NCBI GenBank assembly: GCA_034687125.1 | Contig: JAQGBZ010000370.1 | Location: 1 to 60,265, forward strand | Length of the DNA: 60,265 nt | Source: Neelides folsomi | Taxonomy: Eukaryota > Arthropoda > Collembola > Neelipleona > Neelidae | Direction of reading: 5' to 3' | Position numbers and translations under genes: made by a program | Notes under the pieces: generated by a model | Told to the model about the DNA's origin: nothing | Databases searched by the model: none | The model's input: only the letters and a program-made list of their open reading frames with translations | Part shown: piece by piece, positions 40,144 through 50,457 of the stretch | Layout of the letters: each line of letters begins with the position of its first letter | Position numbering within the stretch: position 1 is the stretch's first letter

Positions 40144-43100
40144 CTAGTAAATGAATATTATTATATAAGAGTTTCAAAACCACGTTCATGTAAATTTGCC
40201 AGTGCATGCAAGGTCATAATTTTAATATCGATAATTTTTTCAATAACCAAAAGAATAACCAAGTGAAGTTGGATTTAAATATGGAATTGGATTCTAACCA
40301 AATTGTTCCTTATGTGTGAGCCGCGGTTTCCCAGTAGTTTTCGGATTCACCCAGCCCTTTGAATGGTCAGGTGAGTAAATTGAAGGTTGTTCAATCACTC
40401 CTGCTACTGCATCGGAAATTTCTTCGTCGTGTTCGTCATCGAAAATTTCATCTGGTTCAGGTTCACTTTGGTATGTATCCAATAGCACACGACGAGGAAC
40501 TATTGTTTCAATAAACATATAATTATGTTCAATATTGACATTTGGTATATACGACAATATTACAATACTCGTACAATTCCTGTAAAGTGTAGTCTTATTA
40601 TTTCCAACTGATAATTCAAAGATGAAGAGAAATATTTTGCATTGGGGAATTTTGTTTTATAAACGCGATCAGAAGTTGGGGGTGAAATCAGAGCCGAAGA
40701 CGATAAGAAGTTTTGAGTGTTCAAAAAGAAAGAAGTTCAAAGTCTCATCAAAATAATTGATGAGGTACATTAGGTAAGACAGAGTCGCAGAGCCCGGAGG
40801 ACGAAATTGAAAACGTGAAAAATTATCAGAAGAATAATCCGTCAGTCCTGGCCCTTTATCTCGCTCACGGCCATCACCCACGTTTTGGAACCTTTTCATT
40901 TATTCTTCCACCCGACCTGATTTCCCCTGACTCCAATTACGAGGAGGACGAGGAAAGAAAAATCCCTTTCAATTCCTTTAATCCGCTCCGCCCTCACTAA
41001 CCTTTTAATAATACATCTCCTCAAACACTTTTATTCCCATTATCCCCACCCTTGACAATTACACCTCATTAAATTATAAAGTAAGTCATTTAATTTTTAA
41101 AATTAACATTTAAAATTAAATATTTACAAATATTTTACATAGATTCGTTCATCGTAAATTATTCATATAATGTTTTTTGTAATTGCTATGTTGCTTCGAT
41201 TTTGTATTGCTTATGTGATCTAAATTGAACAAGTCTGTCCTGAAATGGACCATAAAGCAAAAGAGAAGGCAATTCTTTGAAATAGAACTAATGAGGTGGA
41301 AGTTTTTAAACTGCTTCAACTTCTAAAGCTCATATAATAAATAAGTGGCGATGAATTGTGGAGCTTGAAGGCCGAAGCTCCTGATGATATTAAATTGTAT
41401 AAGGACTCTAATAAGTGTGGGAGCGTTCGGAACAATATTTAAAAGTTATTTCCCATTAGAGGTGAGGAGATAAAAGTGGTTGAGAGGGTTTTATGAGTAG
41501 TTTGGATTGGAGCAATAATGGCTCTTCTTCCTCATTCCCCGTAATTAAACGATACTTTCCCAACTCTCCAACCCGAGGAACATAAATCGGGAAAGTAAGT
41601 CAGTTATAAGGGAAGGCCCTACTTTTACGGAGGGGTCTCTGAGGCAAGAATTTTAACTGCTCACTTCCCACACATAATTTGATTAAAGACAGGAGAGATT
41701 CTTACGCCTTCGCTCAGTGAGCGAAACAGGACGAAAAACTATTGGATTAACTTCCGCCCAACCAATTCTCTTTGCTAATTGCCCATAAAGACTTCCTTTT
41801 ACAACTCTCCTGCCATTCCCCCCATTCGTCTTATTAAAATAGAGAACCGAGCTAACACAACCCTTTCTTTACACATTCAAACACCCCAATAAATATTTTA
41901 TCTCGTCGTTGAAAAATTTAAAACTTGTTTAAAATAAACAATTTGTACTTGTCCTTTCTAATAGTTCAATTACAATTCAACAAAGTATCAAAGCAATTCA
42001 TGAAGTTAAAGTTGAAGAATTTTAAAGTTGAAGAATTTTAAAGTTGAAGAATTTTAAAGTTGGAGAATTTTAAAGTTAAAGTTTTTAATTTAAAGATTTT
42101 TGTTTCTTACCACAGGTGTAAATGACTTTAAGGTAATGGCGACTTTGAAGACGGCAAGGATTCCCAAAATTGTCTGTACGAGGTTTCAACGTGCACCGAC
42201 GCTTCCCGTGGCACAATTCCATCACAGTCTCCGTTGTACGTGTACCCGTACATGCTGTTGAAATTGAAATAAAAAACATTATTGTTTTCTCAATTCTTCC
42301 ATTTTCCTTTCAAAGAATTCGGGCAGGGGGGGAATACAAGCAGAAGGAATGAAAGTTTAACAACGGGGAAAGTCTTGGATTTGAACAGAGACGTGGGAAT
42401 GATGGGAATGACGAGGGAAGGAGGTGACTTGACACTGAGATTATTCTTACATTCCTCGTGGACGCCTTTGGGCTGAGGGCATCTCACTCCTTCGTATTCA
42501 GCTCGGCCCCAAACGCCCTCGTAAATGGCAACTCGCTTACTGGCGTTGCATTTCAATTCAAGCGTTTCATTCTCACAGACGACTCCGCTCCGAAACTCAC
42601 CTACACACAAACACACGCAACTTTAAATTACCATATTTGTCCCATGTTGATAGCAATCCATCTATTGTTCACCCAATTGTATTCTCAATTTTAAAAGCAA
42701 TTCAATAATTTAAAGGTAATTCAATAATTTAATTCAATTACAATTACCTACTAATAATGGATAATATGGTAAACATACAATAACAGACAATGGATGCTTC
42801 TTATTTAATTAATGTACAATGGATGTAAGATGTAATATTGTTAATAATAATAAATAAAGGTTTTAATAAAATATTACGATATAATGTAATAATAAAAAAT
42901 GTAGATCGTTTTTACCGACTTATAAACTTGAATTTTTACGATACTTTGATAATGATTGCAGAAGTGCATAAATTGTGTTTTCCAGCCCCAATTTGCTCAT
43001 GAATGGTCATTGGACGAGGGAATGTAGTTATTCTTTACAACCCCTTGAGGTTCTTCGAGATGGCCAAAAAGTATAAAAATGAAAATGTGGGGCGGAAAAT

Positions 43101-46100
43101 GAACATTTCCCCCCTTAGCCAGTGGGAGTGGACGGATTTTAGAGTCTCAATTGAAGGGGGGAGCGAACCCCATTGATTTCATTTTTACGACCCACTTACC
43201 CAAATGGGGAAAGATGGAAGGGAATTGAGGCTCATTGAAGGAAGAGTCTCAAGTGAATTCCCTCCAAAGCTTCTGTTCCCAACGAGTCCAACCCTCGTTC
43301 GACTTCAACGACGTCCGCCCAAACACAACATGCATCCAATATATAATATATATGCATACATAATATTATTATATGCATCGGAGCTCAATATGTCGCCTTG
43401 GAATATTTAACATTTTTCCCTGTGCCGTAGGCCCCAATATCTCCCTATATTTACCAATATATTTAACAGGGAAAATGGAAAAAGGAAGCACAGTGAGGCT
43501 GAGAAGAGGAGATGAAGATTAAGAGAGGAATTTGAACATTAAAATACATTTTTTTCATCCTGTGACATTTCACACTCTTTCCTGGGCTGGGAAAGTTGGT
43601 TGTGTTTCGATAACATTTCCCTTCTGCCCTTCTCTTATTATCTGGCCCATTAAGGCCCCCTCGAAATTGCATTAAGAGCCGGCGGAATGCGAAGAGTCGT
43701 CGGAATGGGAATTACTCAAACCATTTCACAGTTCAAGGATCCTGAAACATATTCGAAACTCATTTCCCTTTTTCTTCCTTTCTTTCCTCCTTCAGGGATC
43801 CATTTCCCTTCTTTAAGGAGGATTTAAATCTCGGAATGTGGAGGGACACATGAGGATTGAACATTAATGCAGGTCGTAAATACACTTTCTTATTTCCTCT
43901 TCATTAAATTTCATGAATTGGATTTTCATACTAACAGATCAAATAATTCAATTTACGATAAGAAAAATACCAAAATGTTTTAATAAAATATTTTGCATAT
44001 AAGCAAAATATTGCCGGTATAATAACACCGGTGGTTGGTTTTTTGCCATTCGATTTTATTTATATTAAATACAGATACATATTTATTTGTATATTGTAAA
44101 GATAAAAAAATTATTGACTATAAAAATTTTCGCAATTAGTCACTAAACTTTAATCAAAAAGTTTTTTTTAAGTATAATTGTAAATAATTCGAACTCGGTG
44201 TAGACCCACTAAATGGAGTTTGAATGTAAGAATGGGAATAATTTAACTAAGGTTTTACTCCCAGCTTTTGGGCAACATCCGGGCATTTGCGGAAAAAGGC
44301 GGGGAGTTGTGGTGAGGAAATCATTGAGTTGAAGATCGTATACCCCAGCTCAGAAGAACTGTGAGTGATGGGAGGAAGAAAGTCATTCAACTTCCTCGCC
44401 CACCAAATGTACTTCTCCAAAAGGGGGAGTTTGGGGAACTAATGGCCTCCAAATTCAAATAAATTTCGGGAGAAGAGACAAAGAAGGGAGCGCCGTGAAC
44501 TCTGGGCCCAAACATCCCTTCTTCTTCCTCCCTCAACAAACACTCAAAGTTGAACAATAAAATCCTCCAAGGCGAACCAAACTTCACTTTCTCCTCTTCT
44601 TCAACCAATTTGGGAGAGAAAAGTACGTAAACTACGTTATGTATTTATATGTGTATCGTTTCAACTTTGGAATTGGGGTGAAGAAGATAGGGACCATTAC
44701 ATGACACAACATATCTTACATAAAAGTATGTACATAAGTATAAGGACATATGTACAGAGAATAAGTTTTTAAAAGCCCGGCCTTTATGTTGGCTTAAGGA
44801 AGAAGTTCACTGGCATGTAATGTGTATGGATTTGTTTCAACTCACTTGGTCGGCATTTGTAGACGACGGTGACGAGTTTCCGGATCCCAGGGCATGGATC
44901 CCCACCACCGAACGTCCGAGGTGAACTCGTGAATTTGCAGCTTGTTTTCTTTTGGCAAAGTCCCACCACTGTCTGGAGCAGCGAATACTATAATACATTA
45001 AAAAGAATAAGAAATTACATACCTACTTAATATGTAATAAGTACATAATAAGTATGCATATACAGGGTGGGCCATAAGTATCTTTATTTTTTATACGATT
45101 GTTTATTTAAAAAAGAAAGATACTTATGGCCCACCCTGTATATTATGTATGTAATGTACAAATACGTGATTATAAATAATAAATGCATAATATCTGTACG
45201 ATACGAGCCATTCAATAGTTGAAGCATTTGTTAATGAAAGTTGTGAGAATTTAAACAAGGAATTCCTTTTAAGACTGGGAGTGTGAATGAGATATGTTAT
45301 CTTATAAAGTTGTAATGGGAGTTTCCATAAAAAATATCTTTTGATTCCTCGCAGAATCTCCGTCTCTTCACTCTCGAGAATCGGGTTGTAAATTAAAAGT
45401 TGAATTGAATGGAACGTATCTTCTTTCTCCGCATTTTATCTCTCCTTTTCTCTTCTCCATTTCCTCGACATAACGACATTATACTTATTTACGCACTGCT
45501 CCAATCCTCTCCACACTTTCTTCTTCTTCTCCAATGGAGAGCATTCGACGCGTGGAAAAGTCCCTCAAGATTTCCCTTCCTTTGGAAAGGGCTTCTTAGT
45601 GGGGCATTTAAACATTGTGTTTGACATCACTAACTTACTCCGCTACAATTGGGGAATAGTCTTAAAATGTATTTTTCCAGTTTTGTCAGACCAAGGAGGA
45701 TTTACGACCCGTGTCATAATTCCGTAATGAGTGTATGAGATCCGACGTGGAGAAATGCGAAAAAGGGAAATCTCTCCACTTGAGCTTTTCTTTTCCTTCT
45801 AAATTCCCAACAGATCTCGGGAGTAGGCGTCATAATTCAAAAAACTGTCACTGCTCACCCGGAATCGTAAAAAGAAAATACAATTTGGCTCTCCTTTATG
45901 AATACTTATCAAGTGGCGATCGTAACTCTTCCCCTCTCCTCCTTCTGATTTATCTTTGAGAGGTCACATCAAATAACCGCATTGTCTTCTTAAGGCCCCC
46001 TGAGACATCCCTACATTCCTCATCCATGTTCCAATTCTCATGTCCTTATCTTCCCCACATTTCAAATTCACAATTTTGGAACAATATTTTCAAGCGTTTC

Positions 46101-46653
46101 AAAAAACTGTCGCCTATTTTTCTTTTTGGACATAACAGGAAAAACTAATCGTACATGTCTGTACATCTTTCACAACCCCGAGAAAAACTTTTGTAATACA
46201 CGAACTGTTTTGTACGCGACGTTCGTGGGCCGAGATGAGATTTAATATTACAGGAAGCAATGGATTTAGAATTTGATAAAAATATTCCATAAGATGAATT
46301 ACTTGTAAAGCTGGAGGCCAATCACAAGACGCGTTTTTATTCTCTTCTAGCAATTGTGGGTGAGTGGCTGGAAGGCAGGCGGATGTGGCTGGTGGGGAAT
46401 TTCCATATGTAGCAGTCTCTGTGGAGATTGTGGTTCCTGCTGGACACCGAAGGCTCATCCACTCCTCGTCACCTGTCAAATATGACTTTGAATTATAACT
46501 TTTTCATGTATTTTCATGTTCACAATAGAAATAAATAAATAAACCTCAGTTTATATAAATTCATAACATTACATAATTCATACAGTGTTTTGTTATTTAA
46601 ATAAAACTTACATGCGAATTTATTGAAGTTCTTCAGCGTCCCGCTCAGAAGGG
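39761..46653 (-). CDS. eva-1: EVA-1-like receptor, copy B (5'-incomplete)
   Basis: Seven exons read on the - strand: 46653-46612, 46472-46303, 44987-44846, 42600-42451, 42254-42111, 40499-40299, 40143-39761. All introns are GT-AG and the joins keep frame, giving 410 visible residues. SUEL domain 1 spans about residues 15-116 and domain 2 about 127-216. A strongly acidic linker (DEIFDDEHDEE) follows, then a transmembrane helix (about 289-311), a QQRR stop-transfer and a tail ending TFFYS. The first exon with start codon and signal peptide was not found. Compared with copy A it has one extra intron (inside Cys15) and lacks the 114-nt juxtamembrane exon. Its introns hold a palindromic element and a 16-bp tandem repeat. 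Family role as for copy A; with the two tails so different, the copies probably bind different partners, which is inference. Confidence 0.9.
40299..40499 (-). CDS. eva-1: Copy B exon 6: acidic extracellular linker
   Basis: Acceptor acaatag; donor TTTG|gttaga is a poor match to consensus. It encodes VPRRVLLDTYQ, then an acidic run (EPEPDEIFDDEHDEE) and a Pro/Lys-containing end. Reading through the donor meets TAG at once (GGT TAG), so the frame itself marks the exon end. There is no match to copy A exon 6. Confidence 0.8.
42008..42071. repeat. 16-bp tandem repeat, 4 copies, intronic
   Basis: Four head-to-tail copies of AAAGTTGAAGAATTTT, the fourth with one A to G change. It lies in the copy B intron after exon 5, starting 40 nt downstream of that exon's donor on the - strand. 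Confidence 0.9.
42111..42254 (-). CDS. eva-1: Copy B exon 5: end of SUEL domain 2
   Basis: Acceptor ttcaacag, donor TGTG|gtaaga; 144 nt as in copy A. It encodes TTETVMELCHGKRRCTL, NFGNPC and YLKVIYTC. Confidence 0.92.
42451..42600 (-). CDS. eva-1: Copy B exon 4: first half of SUEL domain 2
   Basis: Acceptor tgtgtag, donor GAAT|gtaaga; 150 nt as in copy A. The exon itself starts GTGAGT, so it resembles a donor, but only the acceptor reading keeps the frame. It encodes SEFRSGVVCENETLELKC, RVAIY and WGRAEYEGVRCPQP. Confidence 0.92.
43987..44012. repeat. 10-bp perfect inverted repeat
   Basis: AATATTTTGC, a 6-nt spacer, then GCAAAATATT. It lies in the large copy B intron between exons 3 and 4, followed at once by CCGG...CCGG. 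No function is evident. Confidence 0.75.
44846..44987 (-). CDS. eva-1: Copy B exon 3: end of SUEL domain 1
   Basis: Acceptor attatag, donor CCAA|gtgagt; 142 nt as in copy A. It encodes YSLLQTVVGLCQKKTSC, then TFGGGDPCPGIRKL and VVYKC. Confidence 0.92.
45061..45140. mobile_element. 80-bp palindromic mini-element (copy 2 of 4), intronic
   Basis: It reads TACAGGGTGGGCCATAAGT...ACTTATGGCCCACCCTGTA; the outer 19 bases of each arm are perfectly complementary. It sits in the 1315-nt copy B intron between exons 2 and 3, so it would be transcribed and could fold into a long hairpin in the pre-mRNA. It is TA-bounded. Confidence 0.88.
46303..46472 (-). CDS. eva-1: Copy B exon 2: first half of SUEL domain 1
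   Basis: Acceptor tttgacag, donor ACAA|gtaatt. The first two bases complete TGT (Cys15). It encodes DEEWMSLRCPAGTTIS, A-T-Y-G and a Cys-containing variable loop ending PPALQ, aligned with SSAIQ of copy A. The loop has an N-A-S sequon. Confidence 0.88.
46612..46653 (-). CDS. eva-1: Copy B exon 1 visible: 42-nt micro-exon
   Basis: Acceptor gactttcag, donor GCAT|gtaagt; phase 1 in and out. It encodes ALLSGTLKNFNKFA plus the first base of Cys15. It matches ALLSGTLRTF of copy A, where all LLSGTL codon differences are synonymous. It is very short and would be missed by gene finders that ignore micro-exons. Confidence 0.82.
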
Positions 46654-46781
46654 CTGAAAGTCAAATAAAAATTATATTAAATTTTTTAATGATAATTTCA
46701 ATTATAAAAATAATAGTTGGAATATTGAATACCTATCATGATTTTGATAATACTCTTAAAATGTTCATTTATTATTATAAC

Positions 46782-46861
46782 TACAGGGTGGGCCATAAGT
46801 ATCTTTCTTTTTTATAAGATTGTTTATTTAAAAAAGAAAGATATTTATGGCCCACCCTGTA
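46782..46861. mobile_element. 80-bp palindromic mini-element (copy 3 of 4)
   Basis: Same family: TACAGGGTGGGCCATAAGT...TTATGGCCCACCCTGTA. It lies about 130 bp upstream of the acceptor of copy B exon 1, hence probably in the intron that follows the missing signal-peptide exon. Arms are almost perfect (ATACTTA vs ATATTTA difference). Confidence 0.88.
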
Positions 46862-47427
46862 TAACTAAATCCCATTTTATTGTACTGGTTAATAAAGTAA
46901 ATGTGTTGGTTGAATCAATTTTTCCATCTCATGTGATGAAATAGGAGAAGCAGAATGAGATTTATGACACTTGACTCTCTTTTCTCTTCCTTTTCTCTCT
47001 CCTTGCCCGTATCCTCCCCCCCGTGCTTCTCCCAAGGATACAAATGACAAAGAGATCTCTCGACGAAGACTCGTTTCAACCCACAACATATCAACTTTGA
47101 TTTCTCTTATGCTGAGGCTCCCCATGGAATTTATAGTAACACATCTTCCACACAACGAGATGTAAGATGCATTAATCCATCATCTACGACTTTCAACGAC
47201 CATCTTTACTTCCACCTTAGGAATCACTTAATTCATCTTCTTTCATTTTTCACATCATGTGGAGATGCAAAAATCCATAAACTTAAACCTCCATTTTATT
47301 CTCAAAAATTCATCCCTAAAATTATACAAGTAATATCGGTACCGGTAAAGAAAAATTTATAAATACGTTGATTTTAATTTTTCAAACACTACTAAACCAA
47401 TGAAGCATTCCGTATATACCGTATATA

Positions 47428-47770
47428 CTACTCAACCACATAAAAGAAGGCGCGCTCCAATAAAAGTTTAATTGTACTTATATTTCTTATAGTTAGGTAA
47501 AAATGTATTTTGCGTTTTATTTCACTTATAAAAAGATAATATAAGTTGAAATTATATTAACAATAAGTATGTAAATATTATAAAAATGCTAATATTTAGT
47601 GCGATCTCCTTTAGCCATAATTAGCTCTCTAACCCTTTTACCCATCGAAGACACTTGTTTTCTAAATACTCAATTCTTATTAAATTAATTAAACCTTGTT
47701 TTATTACTTTTCCTTTTCCCATTTATCATAAAAAATTAACCATTAGTAAAAAATAAAATGAAGATGTAAA
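47428..47770 (-). mobile_element. Remnant of a Tc1-like transposon (3' end only)
   Basis: On the - strand a transposase C-terminus ends at 47589. About 130 bp further is a candidate terminal repeat at about 47428-47459 (on the + strand CTACTCAACCACATAAAAGA and onward), bounded by TA at 47426-47427. No matching opposite terminal repeat and no catalytic region are found, so the element appears truncated on its 5' side. The limit at 47770 is approximate. Confidence 0.5.
47589..47666 (-). pseudogene. Tc1-like transposase C-terminal fragment
   Basis: 25 codons before TAG end with SMGKRVRELIMAKGDRTKY. This closely follows the standard Tc1 transposase C-terminus (a Ser-Met-Pro-Arg-Arg-like start, an I/L-x-A-K-G core and a final T-K-Y). 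An in-frame TGA at 47670-47672 interrupts it upstream, and further upstream only short decayed pieces (FN-FN-N) are readable. The DDE catalytic domain is absent. It is a dead fragment. Confidence 0.7.
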
Positions 47771-47883
47771 ATAAGGAAAGAGTAAAGTGTCAAACTAGGG
47801 AGCGTGCCTTGCCCTTTATGTGGTTAGGTAGTAAATGGTTATATTGTGTATCATGGTATACTTTAGTCCTTCAGATGTATACC

Positions 47884-47964
47884 TACAGGGTGGACCATAA
47901 GCATCTTTATTTTTTAAATGAACAATCGTACAAAAAAAGAAAGATACTTATGGCCCACCCTGTA
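47884..47964. mobile_element. 80-bp palindromic mini-element (copy 4 of 4)
   Basis: TACAGGGTGGACCATAAGC...TACTTATGGCCCACCCTGTA, 81 bp, with a few arm mismatches. It is the third copy within 3 kb and TA-bounded like the others. Confidence 0.85.
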
Positions 47965-48029
47965 CAAACGAATATTGTACTATTACAGATAGGTATAGCA
48001 AGTGCATAAGAAATATATCTGTAGAAGTA

Positions 48030-48162
48030 TTATGTGGATCTGGATGATTTTGGGCGATTCGGCTTCTTCTTTGTGTACTTAATGGATCGATGAGTCTTTT
48101 GTTCCTTAAATTCCCTACTTATACTCATCCCGGTCATCCCCATGCAGTTCCTTGAGAATCTC
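48030..48162 (-). CDS. Possible C-terminal exon, unassigned
   Basis: On the - strand a very good acceptor (pyrimidine tract ending ctcactcag, AG at 48164-48163) precedes two open readings. In phase 2 the frame runs 43 full codons to TAA and ends in a basic tail (YTKKKPNRPKSSRST). In phase 0 it gives EILKELHGDDRDEYK and stops at TAG (48117-48115). Only one, if either, can be real. I recognise neither. The upstream exon was not found and the region is AT-rich, so this is a weak candidate supported mainly by the acceptor and peptide composition. Confidence 0.2.
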
Positions 48163-49956
48163 CTGAGTGAGAAGAGAAAGTAAATGAAGAGAAAATATAT
48201 GAAATTTTGACTCATTTACCTAATTAATAGTTGGAAATGTAAAATAAATAATTAACCCCCTTCAAGGAAGGTTGATTCATCCCAGAGAACAATTTGCTAT
48301 TTATGTAAATGTTTCTGACAAGTCAAAAGAGATTGTGGATAACCCAAAGGGATTTCCATTTTCATTCCTCTTTTGTTATTCCCGTCCCTTCTAACAATAA
48401 ATGTTATAAATTACAATCGGCGTGTTTGCTAAAAGGATTTCGCAACATTGCTCATATGAACTCATTTATGAGTTAAAAACAAAAGTTTATACAAAGCTTC
48501 AACTTATACATTGTAAATTTTCAAGCTCAAACACTTCCCATATTTTAATAATCCCAATCCCAACAAAAGAATAATAAAATAAGTTTACAGCAAACATTAT
48601 TTTATTTAATTGCTTAATTAATTTTGTGATTGATTATTTTAGCTAATGTCTTTTAAAATTTTGAAAAAGTATTTCCAATTTCCACTAAGGATGAGGATTT
48701 CTCATAAGAGTTTGAATAATTGTTGTAGAGTTTGTGAGTGGAAGCTCATCCGAGAAAGTAGAACACAGAGGGAAGAATAATTAATTTAAAACTTTTTCTT
48801 CTCGAAATTCATCAAGGGGATTTGAAGAAGTTTCTTATCTCAATGCATGCAACCCAATTTCAGGATCAACTTTCCTCTTCGCGTTCTTCTTCAAAACAAG
48901 ATAAGAATAATTATAATAAGTTGCCAAAAAAGTGAAATGTGTGAAAAACCTAAGTTATTAATCCGAAAAAATTAAGTTTTTGCCAATGGAAGAAACTACT
49001 TATTAGTTTCACTTTTGCAAAAACTGGAAATTCGCTAAAAATTATTTAATATTGTATTCCTCAACGTGGTGAACTATTTACGTATTTTAATACAATTTGT
49101 GTAGAAACAAAGCTCAAAGTTCAATGCGCCATGTTTACATAAAAGAGAGAGTGCTTTTGTTTGTATGAATATTAAACGTGGAAAGTACGGAGGTGGATTT
49201 AACATGGATGTATATGGATTTATGGATGGACGGATGTATGAAAATCCACTGGATGGGATCTCAATTTAAAACCACGTTATCGAGGGTTGATCGATTAACT
49301 CAAAGTGTATGTGTAACGAAGCGGAAATTTCTCTCTCAAATGAATAATTACAGGGCCAAACTCATTTTCATCCTCTTTTCTCACCCATGATGGGAGAGGT
49401 CCTGAAAATGAAAATTAATTATCATCTAACTCCAATTATTCCCCACATAAATTCCCAAACATTTTTACAATAAAATTTTAATGAAATTCCACTTTACGCA
49501 AATTACCTTCTTGCTGATTTTCATCGCTCAAATCAAACTGAGCAAATTTTAATTACCCGTCGACAATAAATGCTATATTCATTCATTCTTTTATTTTGAC
49601 ATACATACTATTTCATTCTTTTTTAGAATTTTATGAATGTCTTTAAAAGTATTTAAATTCCTGTATGAATTGATTGAATTAAACGATATATTAACTGTGT
49701 TGGTATATAATGTTTTCCAAGTATCTTGTATCGAGCGATTGTGGGATTTATCGCCTCATGTTGTGAGGAAGATGAGTTTCCTACCCCGAGAGATATTTAT
49801 GTATCTCTCCAGGCCAGAGTCAAAAGGAACATAAAAACTGGGCACCACCTCAAATAAATTCTCTTCCTTCTCATAAATAAGAGTTAACTTTGTGGATCAA
49901 TAAAATATTAGAAATGACCTTTTAATAGGTCAAGGATTAAACATATTTTTCAACTA
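48163..49956. other. No recognised gene
   Basis: AT-rich DNA without supportable exon or repeat. Confidence 0.55.
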
Positions 49957-50457
49957 CCGTATTGAACCGATTTTATCCCCGGGCTTAAATTAAAAATCAG
50001 AGGTTGTACCATATTTCGGGCAGGGCTTAAATTCGGGCAGGGGCTAATAATTGGGAACCTCAAAAAATGTTGAAAAAATAATTAAATATTTAAAAAAATT
50101 AATATTAAAATAATGCATTTTTAACTATTTTTGCATCATCATCATTCTTATTATATTTTTTAGTTTTAAAAGAAGAAGATTAGTGATGAAAATTAGTCTA
50201 TTATACACGTAAACATATCCTAAAAGTGAAAAAGTTTAAAGTTTTGCAAATCCTATCTAAATAAATATTTGTCTCTTTATATACGGCTGAGGATCAGCGT
50301 CTTGTCACACGGGTGTCCATAACCTATTCAATGTTTAACAAAATGTGCTTTTAATATATCAAGGGGGGCTATATTTAGGGCAGAGGCTATCTTTTAAATC
50401 CTTAATGTGACCCAGGGGCTATAATTCGGACAGGGGATAAAAATCGGTTCAATACGG
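49957..50457. mobile_element. 501-bp non-autonomous TA-flanked element
   Basis: The left end CCGTATTGAACCGATTTTAT (then CCCC) is matched by the reverse complement at the right end (GGGGATAAAAATCGGTTCAA, then TACGG). Both are bounded by TA (49955-49956 and 50458-50459). Inside each end is a loosely repeated motif like GGGCAGGGGCTAATAATT, about five copies in all, reading the same way on the given strand (near 50017-50053, 50365-50393 and 50411-50446). The centre is AT-rich with no transposase. It fits a MITE of a TA-targeting DNA transposon with subterminal repeats. Confidence 0.78.

Noticed and set aside
40144..40207. Upstream extension of copy B exon 7 starting at an ATG (MHWQIYMNVVLKLL...)
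   Set aside because: The frame is open into the intron, but a phase-correct acceptor at 40144-40145 and alignment of NSEKFYL with copy A place the exon start at 40143.
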